Assembly: GCA_044337015.1 (NCBI GenBank)
Contig: JBIIOJ010000041.1
Coordinates: 1-16,410, forward strand
DNA: 16,410 nucleotides
Reading direction: 5' to 3'
From: UBA4655 sp044337015
GTDB lineage: Bacteria > Planctomycetota > Planctomycetia > Pirellulales > UBA1268
Both the position numbers and the translations under genes were made by a program. Positions 10,116 through 16,324 of this stretch are shown one piece after another. The first letter of the stretch is position 1. Each line of letters starts with the position of its first letter. The notes beneath the pieces were generated by a model. It was not told the DNA's origin and did no database searches. It saw only the letters and a program-made list of their open reading frames with translations.

Positions 10116-10415
10116 TCACTGCTCGGCGGTCTTCTTCGATCGGTTGCGGCGGCGGGGCGGCCGCGGCATGGCCCATTCCTTCGTGAGCGCCTCGAACACC
10201 TCGGGCGTCTCGTACCGCACGATCGTCGTGCCCTCGGGCATCGGGCCGATCAGGGACCGGAAGACAGGAGCCCCCCGCAGCTCGAGGTCGGTGCTGCAGT
10301 CGTCGGTGCCGATCTGGAGGTGGGTGCGGAGGAGCGGGGCGGGGGAGTCGAAGTCGTGGATGACCAGTTCGCCGTCCGCGCCACGGGTGACCACCCGCCA
10401 TGTTTCTTTCGCCAT
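10116..10415 (-). CDS. Small protein of unknown function, 99 residues
   Basis: I do not recognise this family. The frame stays open to 10592, but the part before Met at 10415 looks like random high-GC translation. From there the protein reads as a compact, mostly beta domain (ETWRVVTRG, ELVIHDF, HLQIGTDD, TTIVRYETPEVFEAL), with a strongly basic tail PRPPRRRNRSKK at residues 84-95. The tail could bind nucleic acid or simply be disordered. An AGGA about 11 bases upstream is a weak ribosome site. It converges on the giant secreted gene with only three bases between the stop codons and no terminator. Balanced amino-acid composition supports it being a real gene; no function is assigned. Confidence 0.65.
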   Translation of the reverse strand: MAKETWRVVTRGADGELVIHDFDSPAPLLRTHLQIGTDDCSTDLELRGAPVFRSLIGPMPEGTTIVRYETPEVFEALTKEWAMPRPPRRRNRSKKTAEQ

Positions 10416-10581
10416 CGCTCTGGTGTTCCTGCTGGGAGTGACCAAAACCGTCGATGGGTCATCGGCATCGCCGGCCGGCAAACCCGACCCAAGCCGCGGC
10501 GGGCCGCGCCTTCCGCACGGTCGGTGCGACAGGACCTCGGGTCGGCAGGCACGTCGGCGGCCCGGCGACGGTCGATCCGGC

Positions 10582-10610
10582 TTGAGGGACACGGTCCGGC
10601 GACGTACATT
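10582..10610 (+). promoter_or_regulatory. Promoter of tRNA-Ser
   Basis: TTGAGG (10582-10587) and TACATT (10605-10610) are separated by exactly 17 bases, each matching the sigma70 consensus at four of six positions. Transcription would start around 10617, only a few bases before the mature tRNA 5' end at 10621. The placement makes the call more convincing than the box scores alone. Confidence 0.55.
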
Positions 10611-10620
10611 TCAGGTCGCT

Positions 10621-10703
10621 GGAGGGTAAGCGAATTGGCCAGCGGTCTGACTCGAAATCAGATGCCCCGAAAGGGGTTGTGGGTTCGAATCCCATGCCCT
10701 CCG
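10621..10703 (+). tRNA. tRNA-Ser, anticodon CGA (reads UCG)
   Basis: A class II tRNA with a full cloverleaf. The acceptor is GGAGGGT (10621-10627) pairing with GCCCTCC (10696-10702), with discriminator G at 10703. The anticodon stem is TCTGA/TCAGA around the loop CTCGAAA, with CGA at 10653-10655. The long variable arm is CCCC GAAA GGGG. The T arm is GTGGG TTCGAAT CCCAT. The long variable arm and G73 are serine-tRNA identity features. CCA is not encoded and must be added after transcription. UCG is a common serine codon in this GC-rich DNA, consistent with a dedicated isoacceptor. Confidence 0.96.
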
Positions 10704-10713
10704 CTGTGTTGCC

Positions 10714-10805
10714 CCGAGCTGCTTCGCAGCTCGGATGCCCTGCCTCCGGCAGGGCATGGCCCCGAGTTCCTTCGGAGCTCGGATTCCGTGCCGGAGCCAC
10801 GGAAT
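10714..10805. repeat. Four consecutive hairpins forming two diverged copies of a two-hairpin element
   Basis: Hairpin 1 is CCGAGCTGC-TTC-GCAGCTCGG (10714-10734). Hairpin 2 is ATGCCCTGCC-TCC-GGCAGGGCAT (10735-10757). Hairpin 3 is CCGAGTTCC-TTC-GGAGCTCGG (10762-10782, one G-T pair). Hairpin 4 has arms ATTCCGTG (10783-10790) and CACGGAAT (10798-10805). Hairpins 3 and 4 are a diverged copy of 1 and 2: flanks and the TTC loop are the same, and stem changes are largely matched on the other side. The block sits between the 3' ends of the tRNA (+) and the toxin gene (-). It could be a REP-like dispersed element and could also stop transcription or protect RNA ends from both sides. No T-run is present. 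Confidence 0.85.
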
Positions 10806-10822
10806 TGGTGGGCTGCGCGGAA

Positions 10823-11245
10823 TCATGGGCCGACGCGGAATCCCTCGCGGCTAGCTGCCTGCCGCAGCTTCTCGTCACAGGCCATGAAACCGGCGTTGGC
10901 GGTGCGACCGCCGGTCATCACGATCGCCGCGGCGAGTTGCATCGCGTCAGCCGCCCGCAAGGGATGCACCCGCAGGAGGCGGCAGGCCGTTTCCCGCACT
11001 GACTCGGCTGGGAGGATCTCGTTCCATCCGCCGGCGATTGTCTGCAAGACCTCGATGGCCTCTGCCGACTGACGGGGGGTGAGGGCCGCGGCCCGCTCCA
11101 GCCTCGCGATGGCCGACGTGCACTCAATCCGCGTGCCCCACCAGGTGATGATGCCAGCATCCTTCGCCAGGGCGGTGCGCACATCTCCGGTTCTCGGTTC
11201 ATGCACCAGCAGCGGAACGATCGCCGAAGCGTCCCAGTATCGCAT
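10823..11245 (-). CDS. vapC: PIN-domain ribonuclease toxin, VapC family
   Basis: A 140-residue PIN-domain protein; such toxins are metal-dependent ribonucleases held inactive by the partner antitoxin. The acidic residues typical of the active site are Asp5 (MRYWDASAIVPLL), Glu41 (RIECTSAIARLER), Asp100 (PLRAADAMQLAAA) and Asp124 (FMACDEKLRQAA). All four are present, so it looks active. The length is normal for VapC. The start at 11245 lies five bases after the antitoxin stop codon, and its ribosome site GAGGA overlaps the last antitoxin codons, implying translational coupling. The RNA target cannot be predicted from sequence. Confidence 0.93.
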   Translation of the reverse strand: MRYWDASAIVPLLVHEPRTGDVRTALAKDAGIITWWGTRIECTSAIARLERAAALTPRQSAEAIEVLQTIAGGWNEILPAESVRETACRLLRVHPLRAADAMQLAAAIVMTGGRTANAGFMACDEKLRQAASREGFRVGP

Positions 11246-11250
11246 TCCCG

Positions 11251-11544
11251 CTATTCCTCACGGTCGGCACGCAGTGCATCGACGATGCTCAACGGCCTCG
11301 TGGGCTTCACGGGCTTGGGAAGGCTTCGCATCGACAACGGCTTTCCGGCGGGCGCCAGCAAGCCGTCGCGAACGAGGCTGGCCAGCCACGGTGCGTCCGT
11401 CGCGGCCGTGTCTCCCGGTCCCACCGGCTGGAGTCGCGCGACGGGCCGGTTGCGATCGCAGATCAGCACGGTTTCCCCATCGCGGACCCGGTCGATGAGC
11501 ACGCTCAGGTTGTTTTTCGCTTCGGTGATGCTTGCCCGTTGCAT
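11251..11544 (-). CDS. vapB: Antitoxin of the PIN toxin, Phd/YefM-like type
   Basis: A 97-residue antitoxin. Its first half (SITEAKNNLSVLIDRVRDGE, then VLICDRNRPVARLQPV) is the Phd/YefM DNA-binding fold. The second half (about residues 45-97) is Pro- and Ala-rich, and would wrap around and block the toxin. A strong ribosome site, GGAGGAGGG, ends about eight bases before the ATG. Phd-type antitoxins normally repress their own operon, and an inverted repeat covers the promoter just upstream (11581-11605). Order antitoxin then toxin with a five-base gap is the usual arrangement. The family call is firm; the symbol is by analogy with other PIN-toxin partners. Confidence 0.9.
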   Translation of the reverse strand: MQRASITEAKNNLSVLIDRVRDGETVLICDRNRPVARLQPVGPGDTAATDAPWLASLVRDGLLAPAGKPLSMRSLPKPVKPTRPLSIVDALRADREE

Positions 11545-11574
11545 GACGACGACCCTCCTCCGTTTGATGAGGCT

Positions 11575-11605
11575 ATTCTAGCTTGATTGCGAAGATCAAT
11601 CAAGC
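11575..11605 (-). promoter_or_regulatory. Toxin-antitoxin promoter with overlapping palindromic operator
   Basis: On the minus strand TTGATT (plus 11598-11603) and TAGAAT (plus 11575-11580) are 17 bases apart, four of six and five of six matches to consensus. The perfect 9-bp inverted repeat GCTTGATTG/CAATCAAGC (plus 11581-11589 and 11597-11605, 7-base spacer) covers the -35 box and the whole spacer. A bound antitoxin would therefore block RNA polymerase. Transcription would start near 11568, about 24 bases before the antitoxin ATG. The -35 box overlaps the stop codon of the RNase D gene. The same hairpin may also mark the end of the RNase D message. Confidence 0.65.
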
Positions 11606-12847
11606 CTTTTCGTCGCTCTTCGGTCCCCGGTCGGTGTCGCTCGCCCGGTCGATGACCAGCGGGTCGTGGCTGCGGGGGTCGCCGATTCGCAGGGCCGCAC
11701 GGCCGGCGAGGAGGTCGTCGATGACGCTTCCGACGACCTCGGCCCTCCAGCCCGTCGCGAGCAGCGGCTCGCCGTCGTCGACGTCGTAGTCGAGCTTCCA
11801 AGCGAGCAGGTCGCGCATGTCGGAGACCGTGCCTACCATGGCCGGGGCGAGGTTCATCTGCCGGCAGAGGCCGGCCACGGCGGTCGAGAGGAACTGGCCG
11901 AGCACGGCCAACTGCGCTGGTGGTGCCCGGTGCCGCTCGCCGCCGGGCAACTCCCCTTCCGGCAGCGAGAGCCCGCGGTCGATCGCGTCGGCGATCCCCT
12001 TGATGATGTGTCTGAAATCCGATCGCTGCATGCCACGGATCGCCTGGATCTCTCGCTCGTCAGCGCTCTTCCGCTTCGCGAGCTCCACGAGTAGGTCGTC
12101 ACGGAGCACCCGCTTCGGCGGCATGTCGCGGCTCTCGGCGACCGAATCCCGCCAGTGCCAAAGCTCCCTCGCGATCGCGAGCTCTCGTCTGGAAAGCCCC
12201 GTGAGCCCAGAGACCCGCCGCCATCGCTTCCGCTGGAAGCTTTCCACGACGTCACTCTGCCAGGAGGCCATCTCCGCCTCCATCCAGGCCTCGCGGCCGT
12301 GCTTCGCGAGCCGTTCCTCGAGCACCCGCCAGAGATCCTCGAGGTGCCGCACGTCGTCCATCGCGTAGGCGAGCTGCGCGTCGGAGAGCGGCCGCTTCCG
12401 CCAGTCGGTGCGGGTCTCCCCCTTGTTGGCCGTGCGGCCGAGCAGCCGCCGCACGAGCGCGCCGTAGCCTGCCGGGAAATCGTGGTCGACGAGGCCGGCG
12501 GCGATCTGCACGTCGAAGAGCCTCGCGGGAAGCCGGCCGGTGGCATGGAGCGAGAAACCGAGCTCCTCTCGGCCGGCGTGGACGATCGTGGTGCGATCGC
12601 CCTGTGCCAGCAGATTCCAGAAGGCGTCGAGCTCCCGGACGGCGAGCGTGTCGACCGCGGCGAGAACGCCCGGTGCGGCGATCTGGATGAGGCAAAGCTG
12701 GCTGCGGTAGGTGTGCTCCGACACGAACTCCGTGTCGAAGGCGATGAACGGGTGCTCCGCGAGCCGCTCCACGAGGCGGTCGAAGGCGGGCTGGCTCGTG
12801 ATGAGGTCGAATCCCGCGGCAGCGCCGCCGGACCGGGGAGGTGTCAT
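11600..12847 (-). CDS. rnd: Ribonuclease D (DEDDy 3'-5' exonuclease with HRDC domain)
   Basis: A 415-residue cytoplasmic 3'-5' exoribonuclease involved in maturing tRNA and other small RNA 3' ends. Exo I is FIAFDTEF (Asp38, Glu40), Exo II is IVHAGREEL, and Exo III is YAMDD (Tyr161, Asp165). Spacings equal those of E. coli RNase D, but the Exo II acidic residue is Glu95 where E. coli has Asp85. An HRDC domain follows at about 219-285 (RELAIARELWHWRDSVAES...AIRGM), and the last 110 residues may hold a second helical domain. The frame is open far upstream, but that part is a shadow of the antiporter gene. The ATG at 12847, eight bases after the antiporter stop, gives the correct N-terminus. No Shine-Dalgarno site is visible. 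Confidence 0.93.
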   Translation of the reverse strand: MTPPRSGGAAAGFDLITSQPAFDRLVERLAEHPFIAFDTEFVSEHTYRSQLCLIQIAAPGVLAAVDTLAVRELDAFWNLLAQGDRTTIVHAGREELGFSLHATGRLPARLFDVQIAAGLVDHDFPAGYGALVRRLLGRTANKGETRTDWRKRPLSDAQLAYAMDDVRHLEDLWRVLEERLAKHGREAWMEAEMASWQSDVVESFQRKRWRRVSGLTGLSRRELAIARELWHWRDSVAESRDMPPKRVLRDDLLVELAKRKSADEREIQAIRGMQRSDFRHIIKGIADAIDRGLSLPEGELPGGERHRAPPAQLAVLGQFLSTAVAGLCRQMNLAPAMVGTVSDMRDLLAWKLDYDVDDGEPLLATGWRAEVVGSVIDDLLAGRAALRIGDPRSHDPLVIDRASDTDRGPKSDEKA

Positions 12848-12855
12848 GGGATGCT

Positions 12856-14445
12856 TCAGAGGAAGAGCAGCGAGACGGCCACGAAGACGGGCAGCAGGAT
12901 TCCGAAGCTGTAGGCCATGTACCCGAAGAAACTCGGCATCTTCACCCCCGACTTTTCGGCGATGGCCTTCACCATGAAGTTCGGGCCGTTGCCGATGTAC
13001 GTCATCGCTCCCAAGAATACCGCCCCGAGGCTCACCCCGGCCAGTCGCATCACGTCCACCCCCGCCATCGTCGCGGCTGGATCGACGTCGTGGCCGCCGA
13101 TGGCTTGGGCGGTCTTGAAAAACACGAGATAGGTCGGGGCGTTGTCGAGCACCGACGAAAGGGCGCCGGTCGTCCAGAAGAACGCCCTCGCCGACTCGAT
13201 GCCGAGGCTCGCCCCCCGCTCGTCGAGAATGGCCAGCGCCGGCTGCATGCAGATGAAGATGCCGAGAAAGAGCGCCGCCACCTCCACGATCGCCCCGTAG
13301 CTGAAGCTGTTCTGCCGGCGGATCTCGGCCGAGCCGCCCGCGAGCGACACGAGCACGATCCCCAGGAGCACCGTCTCCCGCAGGAACACCCACGGGTGCC
13401 AGGAGGTTCCCGGGAAGGGCTTCGAAGGATCGAGCAGGGCCACCGCCGCGATCACGGCCAGGAGCAGGGGCATGTTGGGCACGAGGCCGCGGATCGTGAG
13501 CTTCCGCGTCAGCGCGGCATCCCGCGCGAGATCCCGCGGCGTCTCCTGTGGATGTGCGAGGAACGTATCCCACGCCCAGTAGATCGCGACGAGCACAGCA
13601 TTGGTGAAGATCCAGGGCTTCCAGAGCGAGAGCGTCCAGAAGAAGTCGACCCCCTGGAGGTAGCCCAGGAATAGGGGCGGATCGCCGATCGGCAGCAGGC
13701 ACCCGCCGCAGTTGCAGACGACGAAGATGAAGAAGACAGCCGTGTGGGCGACCCGCCGCCGCTCGCGGTTGGTTTCGAGGAGTGGCCGGATGAGCAGCAT
13801 CGCGGCCCCGGTCGTGCCGATGAAGCTCGCAAGCAGTCCGCCAACCGTGAGAAACGCCGCGTTCGTGGTCGGGGTCGCCTCGAGGTCCCCCTCGATCCTC
13901 ACGCCGCCGGTCACGCAGTAGAGGGCGAAGAGCAGCACGATGAACGGCACGTACTCCGAAAGCAGGGCATTCGCGAGCACCGTGCCGACGAGCCCCCAGG
14001 AGGGGCCGGTCGCCGCGGCCGGCGTGACGGAGTGCGCGGGGAAGTGGAGGTCGACCGGGTGGCGATGGAGGAAAGCGTAGTAGGCGAGCGTCGCCGCCCC
14101 GAGGAGGCAGGCGACGAGCAGCCGGTTCGAGTTGTGCTCCCACCAGTGCTCGATCGAGGGCACGAGCGGGAAGATCGCGATCGCCGCGAGGAGCAGGACG
14201 AACGGCAGCATGGTCCAGATCGGCGGCGCGGAGACCTCGGCGGCTCCCTCCTCATGCGGATGCCCGTGTTCCTGGTGCCCCGGCTGGTGATCCGACTGGC
14301 ACTGCACGATGAGGTCGCGGCCATGCTGGGGATAGCCGAGGAACGCCGAGCCCGCGTAGCCGAGGATGACGGCCGCGAGGGCCGCGATCATCCAACGCGA
14401 GCCGGATGAGCCGTTTGGGGCATGGGCGTGCGCGTCGTGCGACAT
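12856..14445 (-). CDS. Sodium:proton antiporter-like membrane transporter (NhaD/CitMHS-like, ion transporter superfamily)
   Basis: A 529-residue inner-membrane protein with about 11-13 hydrophobic helices. Family-like blocks include EYVPFIVLLFALYCVTGGV (164-182), SFIGTTGAAMLLIRPLL (207-223), CNCGGCLLPIGDPPLFLGYL (244-263), GALSSVLDNAPTYLVFFK (427-444) and TYIGNGPNFMVKAIAE (482-497). The conserved Asp and Asn in the half-helix regions suit Na+/H+ exchange, but citrate or another anion cannot be excluded. Between the first and second helices is a His-rich segment, SDHQPGHQEHGHPHEEG (51-67), and the N-terminus carries HDAHAHAP. The ATG at 14445 (MSHDAHAH) is the first sensible start; the longer open frame upstream is a shadow. 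RNase D follows eight bases downstream. The upstream gene is divergent, with 84 bp between. Confidence 0.85.
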   Translation of the reverse strand: MSHDAHAHAPNGSSGSRWMIAALAAVILGYAGSAFLGYPQHGRDLIVQCQSDHQPGHQEHGHPHEEGAAEVSAPPIWTMLPFVLLLAAIAIFPLVPSIEHWWEHNSNRLLVACLLGAATLAYYAFLHRHPVDLHFPAHSVTPAAATGPSWGLVGTVLANALLSEYVPFIVLLFALYCVTGGVRIEGDLEATPTTNAAFLTVGGLLASFIGTTGAAMLLIRPLLETNRERRRVAHTAVFFIFVVCNCGGCLLPIGDPPLFLGYLQGVDFFWTLSLWKPWIFTNAVLVAIYWAWDTFLAHPQETPRDLARDAALTRKLTIRGLVPNMPLLLAVIAAVALLDPSKPFPGTSWHPWVFLRETVLLGIVLVSLAGGSAEIRRQNSFSYGAIVEVAALFLGIFICMQPALAILDERGASLGIESARAFFWTTGALSSVLDNAPTYLVFFKTAQAIGGHDVDPAATMAGVDVMRLAGVSLGAVFLGAMTYIGNGPNFMVKAIAEKSGVKMPSFFGYMAYSFGILLPVFVAVSLLFL

Positions 14446-14529
14446 GGGGGAACGGCCCGAGTGGGAAAAGGCAAGGGGCGGGGTGTGCGAGCCTTGAAAC
14501 CGCAGTATGGTAATCGCGATGGTGCGATC

Positions 14530-15141
14530 ATGAAAGCGGAACGGTACGAGCGAGCGGGCGAGCAAAGGGAGGTCTGGGTTCGCGGAAATCCGCGTCCGCT
14601 CGTCGCGCTTGCGGCTGCGATCGCCCTCGGCATCGCGTGCGTGGCCGGCACGGGCGTGGCCTTCGGCAGCCGGGGGCTCGTTCTCGCCGCGGTGGTGGCG
14701 GGCGGGCTCGTCATCCCGCCGGTCGTGGCCCTCGCGTTCGCGGCGTCGCTGCCGCGGATCGAGCGTCGCGGCGGAGCGCTTCGGCTGCGGGTCGCACCGA
14801 CGCGTGCCTACGACGTGCCGATCGAGGTCGTCGAGTGTTTCTTCCACGGCGCGCACGCGATCGGCCGGCCTGTCGAGCCCTGCACGGGCGAGGCGAGCGA
14901 ACATGAGGAGCACGCCCCGGAGCATGGCCGCCGCCGCGGCACGATCGCCGTGCGGATCGCCGAACGGGCCCGTGATTGGCAGGAGCGGCCGACGTTCCGT
15001 CCCTGGGCCGGCTGGAAGCGAGGATCGATCGTGCTCGACGGCCTCTGGTACGAGCCGCTCCCGATGGAGCGATTCGGCGAACTCGCGCAGCGGCTCGTCG
15101 ACGCGAAGCGGTCGCTGCGGGCGGGCGAGGAAACCCGGTGA
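14530..15141 (+). CDS. Two-helix membrane protein of unknown function
   Basis: A 203-residue protein I cannot assign to a named family. Two hydrophobic segments, about residues 23-43 (PLVALAAAIALGIACVAG) and 46-70 (RGLVLAAVVAGGLVIPPVVA), are separated by a very short turn. They are followed by a soluble domain of alternating strands (GALRLRVAPTRAYDVPIEVVECF, GTIAVRIAERARDW, SIVLDGLWYE) and a C-terminal helix (ERFGELAQRLVDAKRS). The shape recalls bacterial PH-like membrane proteins, a tentative comparison. The ATG at 14530 is preferred over the one at 14422, which would overlap the antiporter start and add a Gly/Arg-rich stretch. Its stop overlaps the next start (TGATG), so it is translated with the MfnB-like gene. 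Confidence 0.75.
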   Translation: MKAERYERAGEQREVWVRGNPRPLVALAAAIALGIACVAGTGVAFGSRGLVLAAVVAGGLVIPPVVALAFAASLPRIERRGGALRLRVAPTRAYDVPIEVVECFFHGAHAIGRPVEPCTGEASEHEEHAPEHGRRRGTIAVRIAERARDWQERPTFRPWAGWKRGSIVLDGLWYEPLPMERFGELAQRLVDAKRSLRAGEETR

Positions 15142-15896
15142 TGCGTCTGCTCGTGAGCGTGCGGGATGCGGTGGAGGCACGCGAGGCGATCGCGGGAGGC
15201 GCCGACGTGATCGACGTCAAGGAGCCGCTCGCTGGTCCGCTCGGGCGGGCGGGGATCGACGCCACGCTCGCCGTCGCCGCCGCCGTCGGCCGTGCGGACC
15301 GTTCGGTTCCCTGGACGTTCGCCTGCGGTGAACTGTCCGAGCCGGGCGGCGCCGACGTCGTCGCTCACGCCGCGTCGCTCGTCGGCCGGCTTCCCGCCGC
15401 CGCGCCGCCGCCGTGGCTCGTGAAGGTCGGCCTCGCCGGCGCCGCACCGCGCGACTGGGAGCGGGAACTCGCCGGGATCGATTCGCATCTTCCCGCCGGC
15501 GTCGCGCAGGCCTGCGTCGTCTACGCCGACTGGCGTCGGTGCGCCGCGCCGCCGCCGGAAAGGGTCGTCCGGCTCGCCGGGATGCTCGCGGGCCGGATGG
15601 TGCTCATCGACACGTTCGACAAGCGGGACGGCGGCCTCTTCGACGTCGCCGAACCGGGCGAGATCGAGGACGCCGTCGCCCTCGCCAAGTCGCTCGGGCT
15701 CGCAGTCGCCCTCGCCGGCCGGCTCACGCTGGCCGACGCCGACAGGGTTTCCTCGATCGCCCCCGACATCGTGGCCGTGCGAACCGCCGCATGCGGCGGC
15801 GATCGACTCCAGGCTGTGGCGGCGTCCCGGGTTGCGGCCGCCCGCCGGACGCTCTGCCGGGGTATCATGACGGCGGCCACGGAGACCATGCGATGA
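15141..15896 (+). CDS. mfnB: (5-formylfuran-3-yl)methyl phosphate synthase, MfnB-like
   Basis: A 251-residue TIM-barrel protein resembling archaeal MfnB (formerly DUF556), which joins two glyceraldehyde-3-phosphate molecules into the furan precursor of methanofuran. The N-terminus MRLLVSVRDAVEAREAIAGG followed by ADVIDVKEPLAGPLG matches the family. The lysine at position 27 is where M. jannaschii MfnB has its Schiff-base Lys27. Lys95 (LVKVGLAG) and Lys161 (LIDTFDKRDGGLFD) sit where other conserved lysines are expected. The C-terminal half (GLAVALAGRLTLADADRV, PDIVAVRTAACGG) has phosphate-binding character. Planctomycetes and methylotrophs use a methanofuran-like cofactor in formaldehyde oxidation, making this role sensible. 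The ATG overlaps the previous stop by one base, and the stop overlaps the next start by four (ATGA). Confidence 0.85.
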   Translation: MRLLVSVRDAVEAREAIAGGADVIDVKEPLAGPLGRAGIDATLAVAAAVGRADRSVPWTFACGELSEPGGADVVAHAASLVGRLPAAAPPPWLVKVGLAGAAPRDWERELAGIDSHLPAGVAQACVVYADWRRCAAPPPERVVRLAGMLAGRMVLIDTFDKRDGGLFDVAEPGEIEDAVALAKSLGLAVALAGRLTLADADRVSSIAPDIVAVRTAACGGDRLQAVAASRVAAARRTLCRGIMTAATETMR

Positions 15897-16198
15897 ACGA
15901 TCTCGAAGTTCGCCTGCCCCACGGGCTTTCCGCGGAGGAGATGCGGGTGCGGCTCGACCGGGCCGTGGTCGTGGCGCGGGAGCAATACTCCGACACGGTC
16001 GGGCCGATCGAGGCCGTGTGGGCGGGCGAGGTGATGACCGTCCGATTTTCGGCGATGGGCATGGACTTCAATAGCCAGGTGGAGAGCCTGCCCCGGGAAC
16101 TGGTCGTGAAGGTGCGGCTACCGATGATGGCGTCGCTTTTCGCCGGAAGGATCCGGGAGGGCATCGAGGAACGATTGGGGAGGTTGGTCGCGTCGTGA
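15893..16198 (+). CDS. Polyhydroxyalkanoic acid system family small protein
   Basis: A 101-residue protein resembling the PHA_gran_rgn / polyhydroxyalkanoic acid system family. Typical features are the opening LEVRLPHGLSAEEMRVRLDR (4-23), a central beta region (AVWAGEVMTVRFSAMGMDF, 41-59) and a closing LVVKVRLPMMASLFAGRIREGIEERLGRL region (70-98). The family is named from its link to PHA granule genes in proteobacteria, but members occur widely, and here no PHA synthase or phasin is nearby. A granule role is therefore not implied. It overlaps the MfnB-like gene by four bases (ATGA), so translation is coupled. Family call moderate, function unknown. Confidence 0.7.
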   Translation: MNDLEVRLPHGLSAEEMRVRLDRAVVVAREQYSDTVGPIEAVWAGEVMTVRFSAMGMDFNSQVESLPRELVVKVRLPMMASLFAGRIREGIEERLGRLVAS

Positions 16199-16324
16199 CG
16201 GTGCCGTGGTTCCGGCTGGGGAAACCGCGCACGCAAGAACGCCGAGACTCGACTCGCGGAAGCCGTGCCGCCGATGGCAGAACGGTGTTGGAGTGTCCGC
16301 AGTGAGACGATTTCGCAGGGCCCG

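Noticed and set aside
10704..11600. Genomic island integrated at tRNA-Ser
   Set aside because: I found no integrase and no repeated tRNA 3' end; the toxin-antitoxin pair alone does not show integration.
12848..14143. Long upstream extension of RNase D
   Set aside because: It overlaps the antiporter gene in another frame; RNase D homology starts just after the ATG at 12847.
14446..14529. Promoters between the divergent antiporter and membrane-protein genes
   Set aside because: TTGAAA, TATGGT and CATACT-like boxes occur but none pair at 16-18 bp spacing.
14446..15180. Upstream extension of the antiporter frame
   Set aside because: It is antisense to the membrane-protein gene, charged and repetitive, and unlike a transporter N-terminus.
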